Of a stretch of DNA of 64,000 bases, positions 36,095 to 46,998 are shown in pieces; position 1 is the stretch's first letter; each line of letters opens with the position of its first letter. The notes under the pieces are model-generated. The model was not told where the DNA came from. It was given only the letters and a program-made list of their open reading frames with translations, and did not search any database. This DNA comes from Paenisporosarcina sp. HGH0030. Its GTDB lineage: Bacteria > Bacillota > Bacilli > Bacillales_A > Planococcaceae. The position numbers and the translations under genes were made by a program. The DNA lies in NCBI RefSeq assembly GCF_000411295.1, contig NZ_KE150421.1, positions 1,244,825 to 1,308,824 on the forward strand, written 5' to 3'.

Positions 36095-37051
36095 TTAATT
36101 CCATTTTACGCGGAAGTCTTCCGCTTGTGAAATCATTCTAGAAATTAGTTGTTCCACAGATGGGACATCATCAATTAATCCGGCTACTTGTCCAGCCCAA
36201 CCAAACCCATGTGAAGCATCACCTTTATAAATATATTGTTTGTTTGCTTCCCCACTAATATACTCTTTTAAAGCCTCGTAAGTAGGTGTCACAGCTTCGA
36301 TGTCACGAATTTTTTCCGTCCACGGATTGATCAATGCGCGTGCAGGAGCGCCTATCGAGCGTTTGATAACAGTCGTGCCAGTTTCAGAACTATTTACTAA
36401 TGCTTGCTTATAAACGTCTGAGGCATGTACGCATTCTTTGGTCGCAATGAACCGAGTACCCATTTCGATTCCTTCAGCTCCTAGAGCAAGTGCAGCCATT
36501 AAACCTCTACCATCCCCTATTCCACCTGAGGCGATGACAGGAATGGACACAGCATCCACAACACGCGGTACAAGAACCATTGTTCCAACGTCATCGCGGC
36601 CCAAATGCCCTCCACCTTCCTGGCCCACAACCATTACAGCATCAGCACCGAGTTCTTCTGCTTTTTGTGCTTGTCTTGTAGCAGCAACTAGCACGAGTTT
36701 TTTTATATCGGTTCCTTTTAGTTGATCAAAAATCGGTGTCGGATTCCCTCCAGTCATTGACACGACAGGTACCTTCTCCTCTATGGCAACTTCAAGCATA
36801 TGCGAAAACGGTCGTCCCTGATCACCAATTGCAAAGTTTACACCGAATGGCTGATCGGTCATTGTTCGTACTTTATGTATTTCTTTTCTAAGTGCCTCTG
36901 GTGATTCCAGGCTCATTGCCGTTATCTGACCAAGGCCGCCAGCATTCGAAACAGCTGCTGCCAAATCTGCATAGGCAAGGTAGGCAAGTCCACCTTGAAT
37001 GATTGGATATTTAATATGTAATAAGTCCGTAATCCGTGTTTGCCAGTTCAT
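36095..37051 (-). CDS. nitronate monooxygenase / FabK-type flavin oxidoreductase
   Basis: This 318-residue FMN-dependent TIM-barrel protein has the N-terminal motif YPIIQGGLAYLAYADLAAAVSNAGGLGQI (quoted only for location, residues 15-43). The flavin/catalytic loop is EGGGHLGR near residue 145, and PVIASGGIGDGRGLMAALALG (cut) is the phosphate-binding region. The family contains nitronate monooxygenases and enoyl-ACP reductase II, which motif reading alone does not separate. The length suits either. AGGGGG precedes the start. It is upstream of yktA on the same strand. Confidence 0.82.
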   Translation of the reverse strand: MNWQTRITDLLHIKYPIIQGGLAYLAYADLAAAVSNAGGLGQITAMSLESPEALRKEIHKVRTMTDQPFGVNFAIGDQGRPFSHMLEVAIEEKVPVVSMTGGNPTPIFDQLKGTDIKKLVLVAATRQAQKAEELGADAVMVVGQEGGGHLGRDDVGTMVLVPRVVDAVSIPVIASGGIGDGRGLMAALALGAEGIEMGTRFIATKECVHASDVYKQALVNSSETGTTVIKRSIGAPARALINPWTEKIRDIEAVTPTYEALKEYISGEANKQYIYKGDASHGFGWAGQVAGLIDDVPSVEQLISRMISQAEDFRVKWN

Positions 37052-37120
37052 TTTTCAATTCCCCCTAAATAATTAATTGTATTATATTCGATTTTATTGT
37101 CGAAATTCCTCTAATATTTA

Positions 37121-37149
37121 TGGTCATCTGCAGTTCTAAATGCTATAAT
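37121..37149 (+). promoter_or_regulatory. promoter of speA
   Basis: TGGTCA, 17 bp, TATAAT with an extended -10 (TGC before TATAAT), about 78 bp upstream of the TTG start. Confidence 0.6.
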
Positions 37150-37226
37150 TCACTTGTTTTTCATTTTCAATCGGTGTTCAGGACTTCTTGGATGCTGTCA
37201 TTAAGAAAGTTGAGGTGTTACGACCA

Positions 37227-38696
37227 TTGTCTCAGTTAGAAACCCCTTTATTTGATGCCTTGCTGAAGCATCGCAACCGACATCCTATTCAATTTCACAT
37301 TCCCGGTCATAAAAAAGGAAATGGTGTTGATCCTGCTTTTCGTGAATTCGTAGGCGATAATATTCTTTCCATAGACTTAATTAATATTGCTCCACTTGAT
37401 GATTTGCATTCACCAAAAGGTGCGATTAAAAAAGCTCAGGAATTAGCTTCCGAAGCTTTTGGTGCCGACTTTACATTTTTCTCTGTGCAAGGAACCAGTG
37501 GTGCCATCATGACGATGATTTTAAGTGTTGTCGGTCCTGGCGATAAAATTCTGGTACCACGCAATGTTCACAAATCCATCATGTCTGCAATTGTCTTTGC
37601 AGGTGCAATTCCAGTATTCATCCACCCAGAAGTGGATCCAGAACTTGGCATTTCACACGGAATATCTGCTGAATCGGTTGAAAAAGCTTTGGGTGCTCAT
37701 CCAGATGCAAAAGCTGTACTTGTGATCAACCCAACTTATTTCGGCATTGCTGCTGATTTGGCACGCATTGTAGAAATATCCCACAGTCGTAATATTCCGG
37801 TATTGGTGGATGAAGCACATGGTGTCCACATCCATTTCCATGAATCTTTGCCCGTCTCAGCGATGGCTGCCGGTGCGGATATGGCAGCTACTTCCGTACA
37901 CAAACTGGGCGGTTCTATGACACAAAGCTCAGTCTTGAATGTTCGGGAAGGTTTAGTTTCACCTAAGCGTGTTCAATCCATTTTGTCCATGCTAACTACA
38001 ACTTCTACATCGTATCCGATCTTGGCTTCTCTTGATACTGCTAGACGCCAATTAGCTATTCATGGTCATGACTTATTAACAACGACTATTCGATTGGCAA
38101 AAGATACACGAAAGCGAATCAATCAAATTCCAAACCTACGATGTGTGGGCGAAGAAATTTTGCGCACTTCTGCAACATACGATATGGATCCTACTAAATT
38201 ATTAATCAGTGTCAAAAATTTAGGGATTACAGGTCATCAAGCCGAAGAATGGTTGCGAGAGAAAGCAAACATTGAAGTTGAATTATCCGATTTATATAAT
38301 ATACTCTGCATCGTGACGATTGCAGATTCCAAAAAAGAAGTGAACTTGCTTGTCAATGCTCTTCAGCGCATGTCCCAATCATTCGAAGATGAAGCTGAAA
38401 TCGTGGAAGCTTTTGTAACCATGCCAGATATTCCACGTTTAGCCATGACGCCTCGAGATGCCTTTTATGCAACAACTGAAGTTGTACCGTTTGCAGAATC
38501 TGTAGGACGTATTTCCGCTGAATTTATTATGGTATATCCACCTGGTATCCCTATTTTCATTCCAGGGGAAATTATTACGGAAGATAATATCGCCTATATT
38601 CATATGAATATCGAAGCGGGCTTACCAGTTCAAGGTCCTGAAGACGACGAATTGAAGTTGATTCGTGTCATTAAAGAACATAAAGCTTTCTATTAA
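37227..38696 (+). CDS. speA: arginine decarboxylase (SpeA-type, fold type I PLP enzyme)
   Basis: This enzyme has 489 residues when started at TTG 37227. GAGGTG is nine bases upstream of that codon, and the protein then begins SQLETPLFDALLKH, in register with B. subtilis SpeA. It decarboxylates arginine to agmatine, the first step of polyamine synthesis in Bacillales. PLP motifs are visible: FHIPGHKKGNG, SVQGTSGAIMTM, VLVDEAHGVHIHFHESLP and the Schiff-base Lys in TSVHKLGGSMTQSS. The C-terminal domain carries YPPGIPIFIPGE. An earlier in-frame TTG at 37188 has no good ribosome site. Confidence 0.93.
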   Translation: MSQLETPLFDALLKHRNRHPIQFHIPGHKKGNGVDPAFREFVGDNILSIDLINIAPLDDLHSPKGAIKKAQELASEAFGADFTFFSVQGTSGAIMTMILSVVGPGDKILVPRNVHKSIMSAIVFAGAIPVFIHPEVDPELGISHGISAESVEKALGAHPDAKAVLVINPTYFGIAADLARIVEISHSRNIPVLVDEAHGVHIHFHESLPVSAMAAGADMAATSVHKLGGSMTQSSVLNVREGLVSPKRVQSILSMLTTTSTSYPILASLDTARRQLAIHGHDLLTTTIRLAKDTRKRINQIPNLRCVGEEILRTSATYDMDPTKLLISVKNLGITGHQAEEWLREKANIEVELSDLYNILCIVTIADSKKEVNLLVNALQRMSQSFEDEAEIVEAFVTMPDIPRLAMTPRDAFYATTEVVPFAESVGRISAEFIMVYPPGIPIFIPGEIITEDNIAYIHMNIEAGLPVQGPEDDELKLIRVIKEHKAFY

Positions 38697-38702
38697 TGCA
38701 AC

Positions 38703-38743
38703 AAGGCTGAGACTCCTCTGAATAGGAGCGCTCAGCCTTTTCT
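38703..38743 (+). terminator. terminator after speA
   Basis: AAGGCTGAG..TCCT pairs with AGGA..CTCAGCCTT and is followed by TTCTT. Confidence 0.75.
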
Positions 38744-38756
38744 TAATTGTAGGTCA

Positions 38757-39593
38757 TTATTGCCCTGTTACACCTTGAATTGTCGCAGGATCAATCATGC
38801 CGTATCCTTTTGCACGTAAACCTTCCACAATCCCACCAAGGGCTTCTGCGGTCCATACTCGGTCGTGCATTAATAAGTTCGCACCGTTCGTCAAATACTC
38901 CGTGTTGACCATTATATCTTTCAAAGCATTGGCATCCTGATATTTTGATTCCCAGTCGTAGCCGTATGTCCAATTCATCAAAAGCATGCCTTGTTCTTTT
39001 ACCAAAGCTTTACTGAAATCAGTGTTTGATCCGAATGGGGCCCTGAAGAACTTAGGTTTCTCCCCGATAATAGCTTCGATAGTTTCACTTACTTGCATGA
39101 TTTCTGCACGCTGTTCTTCTTCAGTGAGTTTTTTCAAATCTGCATGCGTTTGCGTATGATTTCCAATAGCAAAGCCCATGTTATGTATTTCTTTTAATAC
39201 CGCTTTCTTTTCATCACTATCCAAAAAGTGTCCATTCACAAAGAAAATGGCAGGTGCATTCAAAGATTTCAATGTTTTTGCCATTTCAAGTGAACGCTTG
39301 TCTGGTGCGTCATCAATGGTCAAAAGTACAACTTTGGAAGGCGCATTAGCAATTGGTTTGAACGACCAATTGGCTTCATTCAATGTATAGAGCGGTTTTG
39401 CTGGTGCAGTTTCTTCCCCAGAAACTTCTGCTTCATTTGCTTCATTAACTTCTTCAGTACCTTTATCATCATCAACTTCTTCATCGACTTCCTGTTGTGT
39501 CGGCGCTGAGGTAGGTGTCTTCGTTTCTACGTCACCACATGCTGCCAACATTAATACTAATAAACTCATACTCATTAATTTTGTGTATTTCAT
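38757..39593 (-). CDS. polysaccharide deacetylase family lipoprotein
   Basis: This 278-residue lipoprotein has a signal peptide ending in the lipobox LAAC, then a 45-residue acidic Thr/Glu-rich linker, then a NodB-homology domain. Deacetylase motifs are present: TIDDAPD (metal-binding Asp), NHTQTHADL (the two His), RAPFGSNTD and LLMHDR. It would remove acetyl groups from cell-wall sugars outside the membrane; the exact substrate is open. It is a single gene, convergent with speA. Confidence 0.9.
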   Translation of the reverse strand: MKYTKLMSMSLLVLMLAACGDVETKTPTSAPTQQEVDEEVDDDKGTEEVNEANEAEVSGEETAPAKPLYTLNEANWSFKPIANAPSKVVLLTIDDAPDKRSLEMAKTLKSLNAPAIFFVNGHFLDSDEKKAVLKEIHNMGFAIGNHTQTHADLKKLTEEEQRAEIMQVSETIEAIIGEKPKFFRAPFGSNTDFSKALVKEQGMLLMNWTYGYDWESKYQDANALKDIMVNTEYLTNGANLLMHDRVWTAEALGGIVEGLRAKGYGMIDPATIQGVTGQ

Positions 39594-39658
39594 GATGTAT
39601 CACCGTGACCCTTTCAATTGTAATTTTAGCATGTTTTCCCACTATCTTTCCATAAACG

Positions 39659-39693
39659 ACAAAAAAAGCCGTACAGGTTGCCCTGTACGACTC
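39659..39693 (-). terminator. terminator after pdhABCD
   Basis: On the minus strand GTCGTACAGG pairs with CCTGTACGGC around GCAA and is followed by seven T. Confidence 0.92.
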
Positions 39694-39703
39694 TAGTATT
39701 ACC

Positions 39704-41116
39704 TTATTTCGTAATGATATGAATTGGGTGACCCATTACTACTTCAGCAGCTTCCATTGAGATTTCGCCCAATGTTGGATGTGCATGAATAGTCATAGCA
39801 ATGTCTTCTACCGTCATACCGGCTTCAATTGCCAAACCAAGTTCAGCAATCATATCAGAAGCGCCCTGTCCGACAATTTGAGCACCTAACAACAAGCCAT
39901 CAGATTTACGTGAAACAAGCTTCACGAAACCGTCTGTTGCGTTCAATGCCAAAGCACGACCGTTAGCACCGAATGGGAATTTCCCAGCCGTTACTTCAAA
40001 GCCTTCTTTTTTAGCTTGTTCTTCATTTAAACCAACTGTTGCAAGTTCAGGATCTGTGAAACATACAGCAGGGATTGCTAAATAATCCACTACAGAAGTT
40101 TGCCCAGCGATAACTTCAGCTGCCACTTTACCTTCATAAGAAGCTTTGTGTGCAAGTTGAGGTCCTGAAACTACGTCTCCAATTGCAAAAATGTTTTCGA
40201 TGTTTGTACGAACTTGCTTGTCAACTTCGATCAAGCCGCGTTCGCCCATTTTAAGGCCGATTTCTTCAAGACCCATTTCATCCGTGTTTGGACGACGGCC
40301 AACTGTTACCAATACATAATCAGCTTCGACTTTTTTCTCTTCTCCGCCCGCTTCGTACGTAACTGTTACGCCTGAATCTGATTCTTCAACGCCTTTTGCT
40401 GATGCTTTTACAACAACATTGACACCTTTTTTCTTCAAGCCTTTTTTAACGATTTGAGTCATTTGTTTTTCGAAACCAGCTAAAATATCGCCGCCACCTT
40501 CAATGATTGTTACTTCAGAACCTAGGTTTGCAAAAGCAGTTCCTAATTCAGTTCCGATATAACCGCCACCGATAACGACTAATTTACCAGGGATCTCTTC
40601 AAGAGCTAAAGCGCTTGTTGAACTTAATACACGTTTAGAGAACTTGAATGATGGAATCTCAACTGGACGTGAGCCAGTTGCAATAATCGCATGTTTGAAT
40701 TTATAAGTTTGTGCTGAGTTTTCGTCCATTACACGAACTGTGTTTGTATCAACAAAGTAAGCTTCGCCGCGAACGATTTCAACTTTATTACCTTTTAATA
40801 AACCTTCAACGCCACCAGTTAATTTCTTAACGACACTGTCTTTGAAAGCTTGCGCTTTAGAAAAGTCTATTGTTACTTCAGAAGCCGTAATACCCATGTC
40901 ATCTGAATGTTTTGCTTGTTCAAAACGGTGACCGACTGAAATTAACGCCTTAGATGGGATACAACCAACGTTTAAACAAACGCCGCCTAAGTGTTCTTTT
41001 TCAACGATCGTTACTTTTTGACCAGTTTGTGCAGCACGGATGGCTGCAACATATCCGCCAGGGCCTGAGCCGATGACGAGCGTATCTGTTTCGATTGGGA
41101 AATCTCCTACTACCAT
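39704..41116 (-). CDS. pdhD: dihydrolipoyl dehydrogenase (E3)
   Basis: This 470-residue flavoprotein reoxidises the dihydrolipoyl groups of the pyruvate dehydrogenase complex, passing electrons to NAD. FAD-binding [15 protein letters not shown] is at the N-terminus. The redox-active disulfide is [15 protein letters not shown], the NAD site is [20 protein letters not shown], and the C-terminal catalytic His-Glu is in HAHPTLGE. Four bases separate it from pdhC. It is last in pdhABCD and followed by a strong terminator. Confidence 0.97.
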   Translation of the reverse strand: MVVGDFPIETDTLVIGSGPGGYVAAIRAAQTGQKVTIVEKEHLGGVCLNVGCIPSKALISVGHRFEQAKHSDDMGITASEVTIDFSKAQAFKDSVVKKLTGGVEGLLKGNKVEIVRGEAYFVDTNTVRVMDENSAQTYKFKHAIIATGSRPVEIPSFKFSKRVLSSTSALALEEIPGKLVVIGGGYIGTELGTAFANLGSEVTIIEGGGDILAGFEKQMTQIVKKGLKKKGVNVVVKASAKGVEESDSGVTVTYEAGGEEKKVEADYVLVTVGRRPNTDEMGLEEIGLKMGERGLIEVDKQVRTNIENIFAIGDVVSGPQLAHKASYEGKVAAEVIAGQTSVVDYLAIPAVCFTDPELATVGLNEEQAKKEGFEVTAGKFPFGANGRALALNATDGFVKLVSRKSDGLLLGAQIVGQGASDMIAELGLAIEAGMTVEDIAMTIHAHPTLGEISMEAAEVVMGHPIHIITK

Positions 41117-41120
41117 GTTT

Positions 41121-42491
41121 TTACGCCTCCATTAATAAAAGTTCTGGATTGCTAAGCAAACGCTTAATGTTATTTAATGCGTGCTGAGCAGTCGCACCGT
41201 CGATCATGCGATGATCAAAGCTCAATGATAATGCTAACACAGGAGCGGCTACAATTTCACCATTTTTTATGACAGGTTTCTCTGCAATACGACCAATTCC
41301 TAGAATTGCAACTTCAGGATGATTGATAACTGGCGTGAACCATTGTCCACCAGCAGAGCCAATATTCGTGATTGAACAAGAAGCACCTTTCATTTCAGAA
41401 GGTGATAATTTTCCATCGCGAGCTTTACCTGCAAGTGTGTTGATTTCATCTGAAATCGCAAATACTGATTTACGGTCTGCATGTTTGATGACTGGTACTA
41501 ACAAGCCTTTTTCAGTATCCGCTGCAATTCCGATATTGAAGTAATGTTTTTGAATGATTTCGCCAGCTTCGTCATCAAGTGAACGATTGAAGTCTGGGAA
41601 CTCACGCAATGTGCTTACCAACGCTTTAACTACGTATGGTAAATACGTTAATTTCACATTCTTCTCAGCAGCTAAATCTTTGAATTTCTTACGATGTGCA
41701 ACAAGTTCAGTTACATCTACTTCATCCATTAATGTAACGTGTGGAGCAGTATGTTTCGAGTGAACCATTGCTTTAGCAATTGCTTTACGGATTCCTGACA
41801 TCTTCTCACGAGTTTCAGGGAATTCGCCTTCTAAAGCTGGAGCTGCAGGTTTCGCTACTTTTTCAGTGCTTGTTGTTTCTTCATTTGCAACAACTTCATC
41901 TTGTGGAGTTGCTTCAGAAGTTTGCCCACCATTCATATATGCTTCAATATCTTCTTTCATCACACGGCCGTTTTTACCTGAACCGTTGACTAGAGAAATT
42001 TCAACATCGTTATCTCGTGCAAATTTACGTACTGATGGCATCGCAATTACACGACCATTTGGATTTTTTTCAGCCTTAGGAGCTGCTTCTGTTTTAGGTG
42101 CAGCTTTCGTTGGTTCTGCAGATGCTTTTTCAGAAGCTTGATCTTTCGCTACAGCTTGTCCAGCTTCAGCAGTTGCTTGAACCTGAGATTCTGTTTTCTC
42201 TTCTGCTTTCGGTTCGTCTTCGTGATCACCTTTAAACTGAAGATCTTCATAGCCAGGTGCGTCGATGCGAATCAAGACTTGGCCTACAGTCGCTACTGTA
42301 CTCTCTTCAATCAGCACTTCCTCCACTTTTCCTGCTACAGGAGAAGGGATTTCAACGACTGCTTTATCGTTTTGAACTTCACATAAAATATCATCTTCGC
42401 CAATGGTGTCGCCTGCTTTGACAAACCATTTCACTATTTCGCCTTCGTGTATACCTTCACCGATATCCGGTAATCGAAATTCAAATGCCAC
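41121..42491 (-). CDS. pdhC: dihydrolipoamide acetyltransferase (E2)
   Basis: This is the 456-residue core of the pyruvate dehydrogenase complex. One lipoyl domain has the lipoyl-lysine motif [14 protein letters not shown] near residue 42. Next come an Ala/Pro/Glu-rich linker, a peripheral-subunit-binding domain ([20 protein letters not shown]), a second flexible linker and the catalytic domain with DHRMIDGA. The GTG at 42491 is chosen because the family begins MAFEF and AAAGGGTG lies six bases upstream. The gap to pdhB is 100 bp, longer than elsewhere in the operon. Confidence 0.96.
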   Translation of the reverse strand: MAFEFRLPDIGEGIHEGEIVKWFVKAGDTIGEDDILCEVQNDKAVVEIPSPVAGKVEEVLIEESTVATVGQVLIRIDAPGYEDLQFKGDHEDEPKAEEKTESQVQATAEAGQAVAKDQASEKASAEPTKAAPKTEAAPKAEKNPNGRVIAMPSVRKFARDNDVEISLVNGSGKNGRVMKEDIEAYMNGGQTSEATPQDEVVANEETTSTEKVAKPAAPALEGEFPETREKMSGIRKAIAKAMVHSKHTAPHVTLMDEVDVTELVAHRKKFKDLAAEKNVKLTYLPYVVKALVSTLREFPDFNRSLDDEAGEIIQKHYFNIGIAADTEKGLLVPVIKHADRKSVFAISDEINTLAGKARDGKLSPSEMKGASCSITNIGSAGGQWFTPVINHPEVAILGIGRIAEKPVIKNGEIVAAPVLALSLSFDHRMIDGATAQHALNNIKRLLSNPELLLMEA

Positions 42492-42591
42492 AAAATTCAC
42501 CCTTTCAGTTGTGAGTGTCTATCATCTTCAATTCCAAAAGACGGTCAAGAAATTCTATGTGCTAACTTGTACCGACTTTTTGAACTTCTTA

Positions 42592-43569
42592 TTAGAATGT
42601 AAGTACTTTTTTTGCTGTTAGTACAATATCCTTCGAGTTTGGTAACCAAACTGATTCCGCTTGAGCGAATGGGAAGATTGTATCAGGTGCAAATACTCGT
42701 AATACTGGCGCTTCTAGACTTAAGATTGCACGTTCGTTAATTTCAGCTACAACGTTAGCAGCAATACCTGCTTGTTTTTGTGCTTCTTGAACGACAACCG
42801 CTCGACCTGTTTTTTCAACAGATGCAATGATTGTTTCAATATCCAAAGGTTGCACAGTACGTAAATCGATGACTTCTACTGAGTAGTTTTCTTTTTCAAG
42901 TTCTTCTGCAGCTTTCAAGCTATCGTGTACCATTGCACCATAAGCAATAATTGTTAAGTCTGTACCTTCACGTTTTACTTCCGCTTTACCCAAAGGAATT
43001 GTGTATTCTTCTTCAGGTACTTCTTCACGGAATGAACGGTATAATTTCATGTGCTCCAAGAAAATAACTGGGTCATTATCACGGATTGCAGAAATTAATA
43101 ATCCTTTTGCATCGTAAGGAGAAGATGGAATAACTACTTTCAAACCAGGTTGAGAAGCAACTAGACCCTCTAAGCTGTCAGCATGCATTTCAGGAGTATG
43201 AACGCCTCCACCAAATGGAGATCGGATAGTTACCGGCGCATTGTATTTGCCTCCACTGCGGAAACGCATACGAGCCAATTGACCACTGATTGAATCCATT
43301 ACTTCATAAACGAAACCGAAGAATTGGATTTCCGGTACTGGACGGAAGCCTTCAAGTGAAAGACCAACCGCTAAGCCACCGATTCCTGATTCAGCAAGAG
43401 GTGTATCAAATACACGGTCTTCACCGAATTCTTTTTGTAAACCTTCAGTTGCACGGAATACACCGCCGTTATTTCCAACGTCTTCACCGAAGACGAGGAC
43501 GTTTTCATCATTCTTTAGCTCTGTACGGAGTGCATCCGTAATTGCTTGAATCATCGTCATTTGTGCCAT
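42592..43569 (-). CDS. pdhB: pyruvate dehydrogenase E1 component, beta subunit
   Basis: This 325-residue E1-beta subunit pairs with PdhA to decarboxylate pyruvate on thiamine diphosphate. Recognisable segments are [39 protein letters not shown] (cut), [20 protein letters not shown] and the C-terminal [12 protein letters not shown]. It follows pdhA by 3 bp and is translationally close. The length matches the family exactly (325). Confidence 0.97.
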   Translation of the reverse strand: MAQMTMIQAITDALRTELKNDENVLVFGEDVGNNGGVFRATEGLQKEFGEDRVFDTPLAESGIGGLAVGLSLEGFRPVPEIQFFGFVYEVMDSISGQLARMRFRSGGKYNAPVTIRSPFGGGVHTPEMHADSLEGLVASQPGLKVVIPSSPYDAKGLLISAIRDNDPVIFLEHMKLYRSFREEVPEEEYTIPLGKAEVKREGTDLTIIAYGAMVHDSLKAAEELEKENYSVEVIDLRTVQPLDIETIIASVEKTGRAVVVQEAQKQAGIAANVVAEINERAILSLEAPVLRVFAPDTIFPFAQAESVWLPNSKDIVLTAKKVLTF

Positions 43570-43572
43570 CGG

Positions 43573-44721
<1,149 letters not shown>

Positions 44722-44922
44722 TTAAAGCAAGTATAAAAATCGAGTGATACAATGTTCATTCTTTCCTAGTATACTCAACTTTATTTTCGTGGTCAATCAT
44801 TGGAAACTCTAGTGAAATATGAACTTACCAATGACGGACTATTCACATTCCTTAAATCTGTACTAGTACAAATAAAACTCTGTATTATAAAACAGAATCA
44901 ACTGTAAACCTCTATATCGCAC

Positions 44923-44951
44923 AAAAAAACGACCTCAGCTCGAGGTCGTTT
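44923..44951 (-). terminator. terminator hairpin, first copy of a duplicated 26-bp sequence
   Basis: ACGACCTC pairs with GAGGTCGT and is followed on the minus strand by seven T. The 26 bp at 44926-44951 recur exactly at 45594-45619. Confidence 0.8.
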
Positions 44952-45023
44952 CATACTGTAGACAAAAAATAAAAAGAGTGAATATAACTGTATACTAATG
45001 AAAAAGAGAGTATGCAAGAAAAT

Positions 45024-45328
45024 GTTGATTTCCTTTGCGGCGGACGCGTTTCGCGGGCACGGCTTTAGTCTCCTCGTCACTAGAAAAACCGGTGCTCCTG
45101 TTTCTGCATCGCTCTGCTAGCTTCGAAACATGAAAGTGCGTTGCATCGCTTCGCTAGCTTCGTCGCAAACAAATAGTCCAAACTACATTTGCACTATTCG
45201 TTTCCTGCGGGGCCTTCAGTTCGTTCTGTTCCCCCTGAAAAGATTGGGACCAAAGGCAATTTGGTCCTAATCTTTGCGACGAGTAACCGCAGGAGCAGTT
45301 GTTTTCCGCCGCCTCCACTCCAATCAAC
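45024..45328. repeat. nested GC-rich repeat element, reverse orientation (module B with inserted modules)
   Basis: The ends are GTTGATT (45024) and AATCAAC (45328), with TGCGGCGG/CCGCC just inside, so the element has terminal inverted repeats. The conserved boxes CGCGGGCACGGCTTTAG, CTCCTCGTC and TTCCTGCGGGG read in reverse orientation relative to 45382-45511. Two copies of the 37-bp unit sit inside it (45105-45141; truncated 45142-45170). A 16-bp hairpin with a 5-nt loop is at 45239-45275, followed by the tail at 45277-45297. It contains no gene. Confidence 0.7.
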
Positions 45329-45381
45329 GGATTTCGCTTCCGTTTGCGTATCTCTTCATACTTATTTCAATAGTAAGATGA

Positions 45382-45511
45382 TGGTCGGCTATTTCTGAAG
45401 ACTCCTGCGGAAAAACGAAATAAGCTAGACCCCACAGGCTCAGCTGTCATAGACAGCTGAGCCGAGGAGGCTTGCGTTTCGTCCGTGGAAAGCGAAAGAA
45501 ATAGCCGACCA
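45382..45511. repeat. palindromic structured repeat, forward orientation (module B)
   Basis: A perfect 15-bp inverted repeat, TGGTCGGCTATTTCT (45382-45396) and its complement (45497-45511), closes the element. Inside are GACTCCTGCGG, GACCCCACAG, a perfect 12-bp hairpin with a 3-nt loop (45437-45463), CCGAGGAGGCTTG and CCGTGGAAAGCG. I recall similar boxes in intergenic repeats of many Bacillaceae genomes but cannot verify this here. It contains no gene. Confidence 0.8.
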
Positions 45512-45593
45512 CAATCTATTTCGATAGAGTGCAAAAAATAAGAACTCAATTTTTATACCTTTATATTAATTATTATTCTTTTGTCAACAAGCT

Positions 45594-45620
45594 AAAACGA
45601 CCTCAGCTCGAGGTCGTTTT
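45594..45620 (-). terminator. terminator after ykyA, second copy of the 26-bp sequence
   Basis: The same ACGACCTC/GAGGTCGT stem as at 44923-44951, directly after the ykyA stop, but with only four T on the minus strand. Confidence 0.75.
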
Positions 45621-46263
45621 ACTTTTCTTCTTGTAATGAATCATATACAGACTCTTTCTGTTCATTTATTTTTTTTGTTGCATCATTGAAAGCATTAATC
45701 GCTGATTGAACAAGTTCGTTTTGCACATTGACTTTCGTTACATGTTCCTGAAGTTCTTCTTGTTGAGTTTCTTCATTCGCTAGCATTTCATATAAATCAC
45801 TTTGTAAGTCAGTTAATTTTTGATATTCATCACTTACGACATCATGTGCTTCATATCGCGCATCCATTGTAGCTTGTAATTCAGATACCGAAGATTTGAT
45901 TTGATCTTCTTTTGCCTCTTCTACTATTTTATCTAATGAAGAAAGTGATTCTTGAGCGCTTTTAATCGAATCATTCTCTTCTTTTAATAGAGTTAATCTT
46001 TCAGTTAATGATAATTTCATTTCTTCAACTTTTGCACCGACTTTTTCTTTCTGTTCTTGAGTAAGTTCCATCGTTTGGTTAAAAGTCAGTTGTTCTTTCT
46101 TTTCTAATTCAGCCAATTTTGCTTGTGCGTCACGATATCCTTGTTCTTCTTCATATATTTTAGTTAATGAATCGGATAATTGCTGCTCAACAGATGTTCC
46201 TATTGAACATGCAGAAAGTAATAGTGAAGTAGACAAAACGGTACCAATTACAATTTTTTTCAT
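45619..46263 (-). CDS. ykyA: YkyA-type cell-wall lipoprotein
   Basis: This 214-residue lipoprotein has a signal peptide ending in LLSAC near residue 18, followed by an almost wholly helical, Glu/Lys/Gln-rich coiled-coil body. It matches the putative cell-wall-binding lipoprotein YkyA, which lies upstream of pdhA in B. subtilis as here. ATG 46263 is chosen with GGGAGG eight bases upstream. It ends at a terminator. The role is unknown; an extracytoplasmic coiled-coil scaffold is a reasonable guess. Confidence 0.83.
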   Translation of the reverse strand: MKKIVIGTVLSTSLLLSACSIGTSVEQQLSDSLTKIYEEEQGYRDAQAKLAELEKKEQLTFNQTMELTQEQKEKVGAKVEEMKLSLTERLTLLKEENDSIKSAQESLSSLDKIVEEAKEDQIKSSVSELQATMDARYEAHDVVSDEYQKLTDLQSDLYEMLANEETQQEELQEHVTKVNVQNELVQSAINAFNDATKKINEQKESVYDSLQEEK

Positions 46264-46403
46264 TTCATAACCTCCCAAATCTTTTTTTACTATAGACCTT
46301 CAAGTGAAAAATTTCAACTTCACTAAATTCGTCATTTTCGTTTGCACAAGGGCTAACCTTCGCTATACTAATTAAAGACTGAAAGTAGGAAAGGAAGACC
46401 ACG

Positions 46404-46952
46404 ATGTTTGTAATGAAAGATATTATCCGCGAAGGACATCCAACTTTGCGAAAAAAAGCGCAGGAAGTAGATTTCCCGCTATCCGCTGAAGATGCCAAAT
46501 TGGCACAGGACTTATTGGACTATGTGAAAAACAGTCAAGATTCGGAAATGGTGGGACGATATGACTTGCGTCCTGGAATCGGAATAGCTGCACCCCAAGT
46601 CAATGTATCGAAGCGTATGTTTGCACTTCACTTACCGGACGATGAATTAAGTCTAGTTGCCATAAATCCAAAAATAATCAGTCACTCAGTTGAAAAAACG
46701 TATATTACTGTTGGAGAAGGTTGTTTATCTGTTGACCGTGCAATAGAAGGTTATGTTCCTAGATATGCACGCATAACCGCCAAAGGTATTTATCCAGATG
46801 GAAAAGAATTCAAACTGCGTTTAAAAGGTTTACCAGCAATCGCTTTTCAACACGAGTTGGATCACTTGAACGGGATTATGTTTTTCGATCACATCAACAA
46901 GAAAAATCCATTTGAAGAAATCCCTGATGCCGTTCCTTATGAACGAAAATAA
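46404..46952 (+). CDS. def: peptide deformylase (DefB/YkrB-type)
   Basis: This 182-residue type-2 deformylase removes the N-formyl group from nascent proteins. The three family motifs are present: GIGIAAPQVN, EGCLSVD and QHELDHLNG, which supply the Gln, the metal-binding Cys and the two metal-binding His. GGAAG precedes the start. It lies next to the ykrA homologue as in B. subtilis ykrA-ykrB. It is monocistronic, ending in a strong bidirectional terminator. Confidence 0.97.
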   Translation: MFVMKDIIREGHPTLRKKAQEVDFPLSAEDAKLAQDLLDYVKNSQDSEMVGRYDLRPGIGIAAPQVNVSKRMFALHLPDDELSLVAINPKIISHSVEKTYITVGEGCLSVDRAIEGYVPRYARITAKGIYPDGKEFKLRLKGLPAIAFQHELDHLNGIMFFDHINKKNPFEEIPDAVPYERK

Positions 46953-46985
46953 TAAAGGTTCCCAAAAATTTTGGGAACCTTTTTG
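46953..46985. terminator. bidirectional terminator between def and ykrA
   Basis: AAAGGTTCCCAAAA pairs with TTTTGGGAACCTTT and is followed by a T run. Confidence 0.92.
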
Positions 46986-46998
46986 CTGTTTATTTGAA

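Noticed and set aside
44952..45593. Protein-coding genes or an insertion sequence in the ykyA-pdhA gap
   Set aside because: Short frames of 60-70 codons run through palindromic repeats, lack ribosome sites and look like no transposase.
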